64,000 bases of DNA from Tetrastigma voinierianum (Eukaryota > Streptophyta > Magnoliopsida > Vitales > Vitaceae): the NCBI GenBank assembly GCA_016808115.1, contig JAEQBH010000646.1, forward strand, positions 2,418,001 through 2,482,000, in the 5' to 3' direction. Positions 49,325 through 58,305 of the stretch are shown here, in pieces. Position 1 is the stretch's first letter; each line of letters begins with the position of its first letter. Under the pieces are notes generated by a model. The model did no database searches and was not told the origin of the DNA. It saw only the letters and a list, made by a program, of their open reading frames with translations. Made by a program: the position numbers and the translations under genes.

Positions 49325-49460
49325 CAAACAAATATGGCACCTGAAATTCAGCAATAGAGACAAGGAATAGATGTAAAAAATTGAAAACAGTAAAAAGAAA
49401 ACAAAATAATTAAAGTAAAGGAAAAATTCTTGGTATCAATATTGACAATTCACACCACTT

Positions 49461-49478
49461 CCTTGGCAACGGTGCCAA
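49461..49478 (-). other. E2 primer-binding site (tRNA-Asp)
   Basis: The plus strand CCTTGGCAACGGTGCCA is, with three changes, the 3' end of plant tRNA-Asp (CCCCGGCAACGGCGCCA), so the minus strand holds the PBS TGGCGCCGTTGCCGGGG-type used by Athila elements. It lies nine bases from the LTR start at 49487. Confidence 0.85.
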
Positions 49479-50329
49479 AAACTTATTGGTGTGAAAAGAT
49501 GCAATTCAATTTCAAATAAGCGTAAGTGTACTCTTTGTTCAACAAGTAGTATAATGTAAAAGTACAGATGTCGAACCCACAAGGAAGTGGTTGTCAATTA
49601 CTGAAATCGAGAGATTTTTCTTTTATCCAAGTGAATGTATTAGAGAAATCTTAGTCTAAACAAATAAAAATAGTTCTAAAATGAATGATCACAACAGTAT
49701 AAATGAGACAATTGTGTAGAAGGGCTAGGGTTTTGGATTCAATTACACAATCCTTCAGTAATTAACAATGATTTTCCAATTAACTCAATATATGAAATTC
49801 TTGCTAATGGCGAGCCCCAAAATTAATTACAAATCTCTCTTGATGATTTGTAATCTATTCCATAGATCTAGGTATTTTGCATTTCTCCTCAACTCCAAGA
49901 TATATGGAACGCACTAAACCCGAAATGGCCTTAGAACACTACACAAAACTCATGAGTATGTCTAGTCAAAGAAGAATTGTGTTGTTTCACTTAGGTATAG
50001 TCTATTACTCTCTTTTCAGGTTTTGTAATAGACCACAAATCAAATTTATGGTGATCAATCACAAATAAGCATTAACCACAAAGTGAAATAATAAGAAAAT
50101 AACATTTCATATAAGAACCAAAAGGAAGTTCGATAGCTAATGGAAAAATTCATGTGTAATCATCCTCCAAAACCCTAGACTAAGAAACTAGAACATGATG
50201 AAGAAAGAAAACATAGTAGAGTATGATGGTCTTCAAATCTTGTTCATCCTCTTCTCTTTCTTCAAGCCTTCAAGAACTCTTCTCTCTCTCAAAAACTTCA
50301 TTTTCTATCCAAATTAGGCCTTTTTCCTT

Positions 50330-50337
50330 TATACTCC
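50330..50337 (-). promoter_or_regulatory. E2 5' LTR TATA box
   Basis: The minus strand reads GAGTATAAAGGAAAA. It lies about 105 bp downstream of the palindrome cluster. The matching site in the 3' LTR is deleted. Confidence 0.55.
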
Positions 50338-50439
50338 TCGAGGTCGCTTCTGAAGGCACAAACTCCCGGGCCTTGAACAAACTATCAGCCGCTTCACGCT
50401 AAGGAAGGAGGATGCTTGTTGTTCTATATACATGGCCAC

Positions 50440-50580
50440 ACGCGCAACGTGGAGGCTCTTTCATCTATCGCTAACACTGACGCCGCAACATCAAAGTTCG
50501 AACACCGCGATGTGGAGGACTTGTAATGCTGGGCATCACCATGTCGCGACATGGAGGGTCCACGTCGCAATGTGAGGTCG
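50440..50580 (-). repeat. Iterated palindrome cluster (TGTCGCGACA / ACGTCGC)
   Basis: CATGTCGCGACATG (about 50540-50553), CACGTCGCAATGTG, ACCGCGATGTGG and ACGCGCAACGTGG occur within 140 bp in E2 U3. Confidence 0.78.
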
Positions 50581-50770
50581 ATTTGCTACACACTTCCCTT
50601 TTTTTATCTCTTTTTTTCTTCAACAACCTCATTTCTTCAATGAGCCTCCCTTTATAGCCTACAAAGCATAAATGAGCAAACATTTATTAAACATACTTAT
50701 TAAGATGACTAAAACCGATTAAAAACAACTAAAAATTTGAGAATGTAATGAGTATGATGAATACTCATCA

Positions 50771-52504
50771 ACATCTAGAGAAGAAAAGAAAAATAAAAGG
50801 AAGAGAAAGAGAGAAAACTCGGGTTGCATATGGGTTGTAATCGTCTTCGCGATCTCTCGTCGAAGCTCGCCTCCAAGCGTCATCTCCAATCCCAGACTCC
50901 TCCCTAAGAGAGCTAGGGTGTCTCTACCATTGAAGAACCCCTCTTTTAAGTTGTCTCCCGTTGTTTTCTTTTATGAACCCTTAAAGGTTTTTTTTTATAT
51001 TTTGTCAAAATTAGGGCAGGAAATGGGCTTCAGCTGCTCTAGGCTTGAAGAAACAAGCTATTGCATGGGTTGAATGGCACAATTACGTGGTGCATGGAAG
51101 TTTTTAGACTTGAAAAAGGTCAAGAGTCATGCAATTGCGTGACTTTACCCAAGCAATTGTGTGGTTCATGAAATTGCATGAATTTTCCTAAGAAATTGTG
51201 TGGGTCATGCAATTGCTTGAAAAAAGCCACTCTATTATGTGGATAAAGTCAAGTAGTTACGTGACTTTGAGCTACTGATGCGTGGTGGCTTGAATTCCTT
51301 TTGTATCTCCTCTAAGCAATTGACTTTGCTGCGTGGATGAGCCTCCTATTGTGTGGATTAGTTGCTTCCTTTCCAGTGAAGTTCATTCTTATGTATCTCA
51401 GCTCATTCTTGATGTCTTTTAACTCATTCTCCTCCCATAACCATCCAAATGCTTACCTTAACATAAACAAACCAAATAGGGCATTAGAACACTTATTTAT
51501 ATCATAAAAACTATGAAATTCTAACCAAAACAAAGGGATAAAATGAGTATAAAAGAACTTAAATCTCGCTTACCTCAAGCAAAGGAGAGAGACCACACAA
51601 GACTAACTCACAAACATAAATAAAAGCTAGGCATGATGCTAGAAACAAGTCAGAGAGAACATGGCAACCGTGATGTGAAAATATGATATTAAAGTTTGGA
51701 TTCCTAAACATTTACCATCTCTAAAGACGAGCCTTTCGTGAAGATGAAATAATCGTAAGGCTGGCCTAACAAATTCTTAATAGACCTTATCTAAGGGAAC
51801 CAAGTGGAAATGATGCTTTTAGATCTCACATGTATACAAGGGCACCAAACAAATTCTCCTAGAAATTTTTTGATGAAAAAGCATAGCTTGAATAAGCTGA
51901 GAATGCACCATTTTTATTTATAAGCTACCAAAGATAGTAGGGAGCAATGCTAAGGTATTTAGAAGGGTGTCCCTATAGCAATGATCCATTAGTGACTCCC
52001 TACCAATTGGTTATGGGCACTGAGCATTCAATTCCCCTCAAACTTCACCCTGAACAACCCAACTAAAAGCCAAAGCACCTACTGGTGAATTTAATCTCAT
52101 GTTTTGTCCCATGTAACAAGCAGTGAAGTCAATGACTTAATCAACTCGCTTAGCATTAGGCCTCTAAAAGTCCTCTTAGACTATACTCTGATTCGATTAG
52201 CTATCTTCTTCTTCTTATTCTTAATCTTTTCTTTTTTTCTTTGCTTTTCAGGTTAGTGAAACATCGCAATCCTCTTTTTCAAGGTGTCTCAACATTATGC
52301 AAGTCAAACCATTTTTAAAGCACAATTCAATTAGGAGAAGGGTCGGTTTCTTAGGATACTTAAAATATCTAGTGTGTGTGTGTGTGTGTGATACTGGTTC
52401 CAATAAGAATTAGTTTCTAGAGAGACAAGGGGGCTCATCAAGCCAAGTGTCCCACAACTATTGGTTGCTCTCAAGTCCTAGATTAGGTAAATGCAAAGAT
52501 ATCC
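50771..52504 (-). mobile_element. LTR fragment and 3' region of another Athila-like element
   Basis: 50771-51565 is U3/R-like sequence of a different Athila-type LTR, with CATGCAATTGCATG-type words at 51065-51360 and 'gggataaaatgagtataaaa' near its right end, which matches the reverse complement of the E5 LTR start. 51840-52200 is similar to the E2 3' region (30900-31240). Thus a minus-oriented Athila-like 3' end lies here, abutting E2's 5' LTR. A (TG)n run is at 52372-52390. No ORF is supported. Confidence 0.6.
51065..51360 (-). repeat. Iterated palindrome cluster (CATGCAATTGCATG)
   Basis: Words such as CATGCAATTGCGTG, AAGCAATTGTGTGG, GAAATTGCATGAA and CATGCAATTGCTTG recur over 300 bp. A weak minus-strand TATA (ATATAAAAA, 50992-51000) lies about 65 bp downstream. 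Confidence 0.75.
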
Positions 52505-52694
52505 TGATGAGCATCTTAAATACTCATTTTATCCCTATGTTTTGCTTAGATTTTTAGTATTTTTTTATGTTAAACTAAGTGTCCTAATGCTCTAAATTTT
52601 TATCTTTATGATTAGGTCAACCATTCGGTGAAATTGTGCGAAAATAAGCGAAAATAGAAGAAAAATCAACAATTTCCCATACAGCATAAGCAGC

Positions 52695-52830
52695 TCCATA
52701 GGTTCGTCGTGACGAGCATCACCTTTGTCATGACGAACCTGAAGATTGAACATATGCTAGCTACGGGTTTGTCTCGACAAAGCAACGAAATATGATCAAG
52801 TGACTCACGGGTTCATCGCAACGAAGAGAT
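52695..52830 (+). repeat. Iterated palindrome cluster (TTCGTCGTGACGAA)
   Basis: GGTTCGTCGTGACGAGC, TTTGTCATGACGAACC, GGTTTGTCTCGACAAAG and GGTTCATCGCAACGAAG occur within 135 bp, directly upstream of the TATA box. Confidence 0.78.
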
Positions 52831-52877
52831 GGGGCCCAATAGCGGAAATAACCCTTTTTGACCTAATTTGCAAGGCT

Positions 52878-52884
52878 TATAAAA
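52878..52884 (+). promoter_or_regulatory. E5 LTR TATA box
   Basis: TATAAAA in 'ggcttataaaagggagctca', about 50 bp downstream of the last word. Strong plant TATA context. Confidence 0.65.
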
Positions 52885-53084
52885 GGGAGCTCAGTTACGC
52901 AGCGGGGTTCAACCAGATCGAGATGTAGAAAGATGGAAGGGAACTACCCTTCGTGGAAACACCCTGGTGGTTTTGTTCTCGGGAAGAATAGCCAGCTATC
53001 AATGCCAAATTTGTTTTACCTCTTCCCTTCTATGGTTTTCTTTCTTTTGATAGTTGTAATTTGTTTTCTACCACTACAAAAAAA

Positions 53085-53525
53085 CCTTCATTTAGAGAAA
53101 GGCAAATTTGTCTCTAATCGTCTAGAAACGGAATTCCAGACGGATTAGAGACGAAATTTTTTATCTTAAAAACGTTGGTAAGTGATTTCTTTCTGTCTCT
53201 AATTAGAGACGGATTAGAGACGGCTTATTATCCGTCTCTAATTCCCAAGACCAATTCCGTCTCTAATCAGAGACGAATTTGTTCCGTCTCTGATCAGAGA
53301 CCGAAAGAATCCATCTCTAATCACACGAAATTTTCGGTCTTAAATTCCGTCTCTGATCAAAGACAGATTGATTCCGTCTCTGATTAGAGACCGCAACATT
53401 CCGTCTCTGATCAGAGATCGAATTTTTCCGTCTCAGATTAGAGACCGAAATTTTCCGTCTCTAAAGTCATCTTAGATCTGAGACGGAAAAAATTCATCTC
53501 TATTTCTAATCATAGACAGAAAAAT
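53085..53525. repeat. CACTA left subterminal repeats
   Basis: Around fifteen copies of CCGTCTCTAATCAGAGACGG-like words. GTCTCTGATCAGAGAC at 53286-53301 is a perfect 16-bp palindrome. These arrays are binding sites for the accessory protein in known En/Spm elements. The frame 53175-53387 is a translation of the repeat. Confidence 0.85.
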
Positions 53526-53813
53526 TTGTTTCTATTATTTTTATATATACTAATTTTTTTTGCTGACATGTCTTGACTTTTCATACCGATCATGTTGTCA
53601 TCCAAAGCCAATTATATGAAATCATTAAGATGTAGTTTAATAGTTAAATTAATAGATATCATTAAATAAGTTGAAATACACAATACTTTTAATTAATGAT
53701 AAAATCAATAGTATTCTTAAATAACAAAATGGTAATATTAGTGTCAAATATAGCTACTGGTCATTGTCACTAGTCGATTACTAGGGAGTGAAAAAAAACG
53801 ACCAACTGTGATT

Positions 53814-54960
53814 TCATCTGCTCTTGCATCTGTCTTTGCATCTCTTGCATTTGTCTATGCATCTCCTCTGCATTTTTTGGTTTTGCTCTTGTATTTTTTC
53901 ATTTTGCTTGTATTTTTGGTGTTGAGTCACGCCGTCCATGGCGATCACGTAATAGCTTATTCTCTTCACACTTTTATCTTTGCGATTGATCACTCCCAAC
54001 TCATGGCATATGACACATTGCGGTGAAGTGCCACTAAAGAGGCAATGCTACAATATGTTGATATTTCAAAGCCAATACCATATAGTCTTGATTTCTTCAC
54101 TCCCTCGACATTTTTAACAAAAATTTCATTGTCATCAACTGGACGAGGTTCGGACGACCCCTCCTCTGGTTGGGACATCTCCTCCCGTAGTCGGATGAAA
54201 TCATCCTGCACTTTCGACAACATCAAATTAAATTTATAAATTTAGTAATGAAAGAATTAACTATTAATATAATAAAACATTAAATTTTAATTAAGATGCT
54301 AACATTCAAACTTTGTCTTTTCTCATTGTGAATGAGCCATCACTCCTTTTAGTATGATTAACGAATAAAACAACTAAATGTAGTATGTAGGCTTCTTTCC
54401 CCGAAACTTTTGTTCTTTGTGAGTTCAAAACAAAATGTATATAATGTGATCACACAATTAAAATATTATTGTAACAAATTTTCTTATCGTAAAAACCTAA
54501 CCATGCGTTTGGCATGTGAAGAATGTGTGATAGATCCTCCGGTATGAGTGGTAGGTTCACTGGCTTGCCGATTTAGCTTGTTTTGTCATTCTCTTTCTAT
54601 GTACTCAGGCTTATTGAATCCATCATTCCATGCCTTCCAAATATCATCAGAAACATAGGCCAGCTTCTGTTTGGTGTTCTTAATGGTCCAAATGAAACTC
54701 TTGTACCTAATAGCTGTCGTTTCTCCCAAAGAATCTTGACTATGCCACTTATTTTTGGATCCCGTCGAAAATATTTCTATAAATTTGAAAAACAAATAGT
54801 TATTACAAACTCATTTTATATTTTAAAAATTAAAATATATTTCAAAAGAATATTGCCTTAAAATCCTCAAAATACAAATCCTTAGTGTTCCAAGGAATGT
54901 TCTTCCAAGTATACTCGTCCTTGTGAAGTCGCTGCTTGAAAGTCTTAGTGATAATCTATG
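53814..54960 (-). pseudogene. CACTA Transposase_24 (Ptta/En/Spm) gene, several exons
   Basis: Conserved blocks of the plant Ptta/En/Spm transposase family occur in order on the minus strand: ITKTFKQRLHKDEYTW and NTKDLYFEDFK (54960-54845); KYKSF-like RYKSFIWTIKNTKQKLAYVS with WKAWNDG (54795-54590); EPTTHTGGSITHSSHAKRM (about 54560-54495); LFVNHTKRSDGSF (about 54390-54340); IFVKNVEGVKKSRLYGIG (54226-53990); then a Gln/Lys-rich coiled-coil tail (53999-53814). AT-rich gaps between blocks look like introns. One block shift suggests frame damage or an unrecognised splice. I call it a pseudogene cautiously; it may be a spliced gene. The family protein is thought to act with the CACTA ends. Confidence 0.7.
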
Positions 54961-55555
54961 TGCATTTTTTGTGAGGCAAGAACCTATGATGAAAATTACC
55001 TTCTTGTTAGTTTCAATACTGAAAAGAGTTAATAATACTAAACAAATAAAGAAATCATTTTCTTGGTAATGATATTAATCATGATTAGATTGGATAATTA
55101 AATGCAATTGACTTAAAATTCTACTGAAAATGACTTGAACATATATTTTTATCCAGACCTATATACAGTGTGGACAAGTGTTTGTGTTGAACCTTCTTAT
55201 GTAGTTAAGTGATTAGAGTAATTAATGGGATAACTCGACTCTGCTTGAGTCCCAAGAAAAATGATGAGGATGATGGGTATTTAGCTAATTTTAAACAAAA
55301 ACCAAAGAAAAAAAAAAAAAAATAAAAGTAAGACTCTTTATGCTGATTAACCACATTTGATTACTTAAAACTGTGAGTATTCTAGTGTATTGGTACATGT
55401 CAATCAATTAAATGTGATCAATTATGACTATCTTTCATTAAAGCACTTGAGTGGTAAATAAATTTCCTAGATTGATGGATAGTAATGCTTATGGCATGTT
55501 AATACAATACCTGCTTCTATTGGCATTATTAGAAGAAAATTAAGTTGATGAAAGC

Positions 55556-55747
55556 TTACTCTCTTTTCTCAATAGTGATCACATCTCTAAGGTTAATTCT
55601 AGAAGCACCATTAGTGTTGGCCTCAACATTTACAGATTCAATAACAGATGCTGATGCAAAGCCAATTTCAAATTGTTGTGGTGCCTGTGCTGACGGAGGA
55701 GGTGATGGTTGTATTGAAGGAATTTGTGACTGTATCATGGGAGCCAT
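55556..55747 (-). CDS. Possible N-terminal exon of the CACTA gene
   Basis: A 63-residue minus-strand frame begins MAPMIQSQIPSIQPSPPPSA and is Pro/Ser/Gln-rich, then ends INLRDVITIEKRE. A Pro/Gln-rich N-terminus precedes the conserved part in many Transposase_24 proteins, and it lies upstream in the same orientation. No splice sites were proven, and the frame on the opposite strand (55545-55769) is equally long. Confidence 0.35.
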   Translation of the reverse strand: MAPMIQSQIPSIQPSPPPSAQAPQQFEIGFASASVIESVNVEANTNGASRINLRDVITIEKRE

Positions 55748-55926
55748 GTCTTGGGTCTCTGGTACATGATTTATCTTATCAATAGACTCTCTCAGCCATT
55801 GTTAGTAATACCTCTTACTCCATAGTGTCACCCTCTTCCTTACCTCTGCTTATGCATGATGGTTAGTTAACCAACCACCCAAGAGGTTCATCAACAAGCA
55901 TAAAGTGTTAATCTACAAGCATAAAG

Positions 55927-58305
55927 TGTGAAACCCCGATAAAATCCTAATTTTTTCAAAAAGGGTAAAATGGTAATTTCAATCAAAATATGGAATTTTT
56001 CTAGATCTCGGATGGCAAAATGAACTTCACCGTTGGAATCATCTCGCGAAATCTAGCTTCTGTCAGTTCGTCGAATTAGAGCCAGTCGAATTTCACAATT
56101 TCGAGACTACTTGAGGGTAGTCACGGGACCTTGGCACATTTTAGGAGTGGCCGCAGGTGTGCCATGTGTCAGAAGTGTGGGAGTGAATCAAACGGGGAGG
56201 CGAGTGGGACCCATGTGGACATGGCATCTTCTAAGTAGATGGAAATCGCTGTATGGATGGAGTGTAATCCCGAGTCGACGATGGAAGGTTGACATGTGGC
56301 CAGTGAGGGCCAAAGGGGAATAAAGAAAAGAAAGAACATCTTCTTTTTCTTTTTAGAACTAAACTCAGCGGGGAGGAAAACAAATTTGAGAGAGAGTGTG
56401 TAACTTCTCTCTGGGTTCCGGCGTTAGGACCGTCGGTTCCCGATGAGAGCCAGAGCGGATTTCCTGCACCTTGCGAGGGTTACGCGTGAGTACGGTTTTT
56501 ATAAGTTTTGACAAACTCCGAGAGGTAGGGGTCTTCTCCTACTTCGTTACTTCTTGTTTAAAATGCCATGAAAATGGTGATTGGGAGCTGTGAGGCCAGA
56601 ATGGCCATTCAGTCCCAAGGAAAGGGGACTGCATGCTGGAAGTGGGGACCGCCCTTGGGCAGTCCACGGTTGGACATGGGACTGTGTTGCATAGTCCAGA
56701 AATTTAATTTGGACGGATAGTGTCCATGTGAAATTGCTTGATGTTATTGTGGAAAATGAATAACATGCAAATTGTGGTTTTGGGTGTTGTGAGGCCGGAA
56801 ATGGCCATTGATTTCGGTTCCAAAGAAGTGGAACTGATGCTTGATGAGGGGGTTGTCCATGGACAGCCCACGTACTGTTTGGGGACTGTTAAAATAGTCC
56901 GGGTTGATGGTTGGACTGAAATTGTCCATGTGTGTTGTTTGCATAATATTGCTTAAAATGAATGGCTTGGAGTGTGTGCGGAAAAGAATTGTTAATGCAT
57001 GTAATTTAATGTGTTAACATGATGTTTGAATTATATGAAATATAATTGTGTGTGAGCCATTGGAATTGGATATATGAATTGGCATCATTACATTCATGTA
57101 CTGCGGTGACAGCGTCGAAGTCGGGTGTGGGTGCACGGTATGATTATTCACCATTCTTGGTGAATGTGAGTTAGGTTGTCTTTGGGACTATGTCGATAAA
57201 GACTCATAATCAGATTATAAAATGAGAAATAAATAGTGTGTGTTAGGCGTCCTTAGAACTGGTGTAGGAGACTGTGGTATTATCCAAAAGGTCATAAGGT
57301 GTGAGAGGCAGCGGTACTATCAGAAAGGTTTTGAATGGGTGTAAAAGACCCGGTACTATCCGAGAAGGTTTGAATGGTGTAAAGACCCGCGGTACTATGA
57401 GAAAGGTTTTTGAATGGGTATAAAAAGACACAGATAGATTGTAAAAGACCGCGGTACTATCAGAAAGGTTTGAATAGGTGTAAAGACCAGAATAGATTAA
57501 TAAAGACCGCGGTACTATCAGAAGGTTTTGAATGGGTGTAAAGACCAAATTGCCCTATCCAAGAAAAGGTTTTGCATGGTTGTGAGAGACCCGCGGTATT
57601 ATCCGAAAAGTTCTGTTGCCCAAGAGAAAACACACGCATGTTTATCACTTAGACCTAGAGTTGAGTGATAAGAGTCGATGTTGACTTAGGATGGATTACC
57701 CATTGGCAAATTGCCATGGGTGTTGGTGAGCCTATAAAGGCTTGGTAGTCGGGTGTCATTGGCATTACCAGTGACGATTTTCACACTTGGCATAGGCATG
57801 TGTGAGGGAGTCGGTGGGTGACTCAGGGTATGGGCAAGGAAAACATTTTCATGCATGATCTAAATCATTCCATGTATACATTGTGAATTGTATGGAATGT
57901 GGATGTTATGTTCATGCCGGAACGTGTGTGCATTTAGGTAGGGGAGTAACCCATGTAGGAGATTATCACTCTTTAGGCATTGCTCGCCCCGTGGTAAGGA
58001 TCCCCACTTTCCCCGGTGCGAGGAGTGTTCGAAGGCGCTCATTAGAGGCCGCTTTTGAGAAGAAAGCCGACATGTGGCTTTGATTACGTTTTTGTAAAAC
58101 ATGTATGAAATATTACAATTGAAACATGTTTGTGTTAAGAGTGATGTAGCAACTCTTGAAATTATTGTAATATAGTTGGATCTGTTTGGTGGATGATGTG
58201 TAGACGTGAGGCCGTGCACTCATGTATGAGTCTCACGATATGAGACACACCTGGAGTTCTCCGAGTTGTGATAGTCAGCAGGACACCGGGAAATGGGGCG
58301 TCACA
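55927..58305 (+). mobile_element. Solo LTR nested in the CACTA element
   Basis: A 2.4-kb unit starting TGTGAAACCCCG and ending GGGGCGTCACA, flanked by TAAAG (55922-55926) and AAAAG (58306-58310), a probable target duplication with one change. It has no coding sequence. It includes a duplicated block with GGAC/GTCC words (56578-56700 and 56778-56935) and a CCGCGG minisatellite (57250-57625). Frames 56111-56323, 56738-56956 and 57860-58219 show no domain. A fragment of the same family ends at 46567. Confidence 0.8.
57250..57625. repeat. Minisatellite with CCGCGGTACTATC unit
   Basis: About eight degenerate units of roughly 36-48 bp share GACCGCGGTACTATCAGAAAGG followed by TTTGAATGGGTGTAAA. It explains the minus-strand frames at 57243-57648. 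Confidence 0.85.

Larger units (their letters stand above)
29483..50770 (-). mobile_element. E2: nested, nearly full-length Athila-like Ty3/gypsy element
   Basis: One minus-strand element can be traced right to left: 5' LTR, tRNA-Asp PBS, gag, protease, RT, RNase H, integrase, third ORF, polypurine tract and 3' LTR. Two later insertions split it: 39938-46567 within RT and 34624-38167 within integrase. Subtracting these leaves about 11.1 kb, in the usual Athila size range. The two LTRs are visibly diverged where they overlap (my rough reading is near nine in ten bases identical), and every enzyme carries lesions. The 3' LTR is cut at 29483, so the target duplication cannot be tested. Confidence 0.82.
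49487..50770 (-). repeat. E2 5' LTR
   Basis: 1284 bp, starting TGGTGTG and ending CTCATCA on the plus strand, so TGATGAG...CACACCA on its own strand. U3 contains the word cluster at 50440-50580 and the TATA box at 50330-50337. The frame at 49877-50068 is open in neither copy consistently and is not a gene. Confidence 0.88.
52505..53071 (+). repeat. E5 5' LTR, left part
   Basis: It starts TGATGAGCATCTTAAATACT, the same start as the E2 LTR read on its strand. It contains the TTCGTCGTGACGAA word cluster (52695-52830) and a TATA box (52878-52884). It is interrupted at 53072 by the CACTA element and continues at 62323. The frame at 52933-53148 crosses that junction and is not a gene. Confidence 0.82.

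Noticed and set aside
53175..53387. 70-residue frame at the CACTA left end
   Set aside because: It is the subterminal repeat array translated.
57243..57648. Minus-strand frames with repeated Tyr-Thr-His-Ser-Lys-like units
   Set aside because: Translation of the CCGCGG minisatellite.
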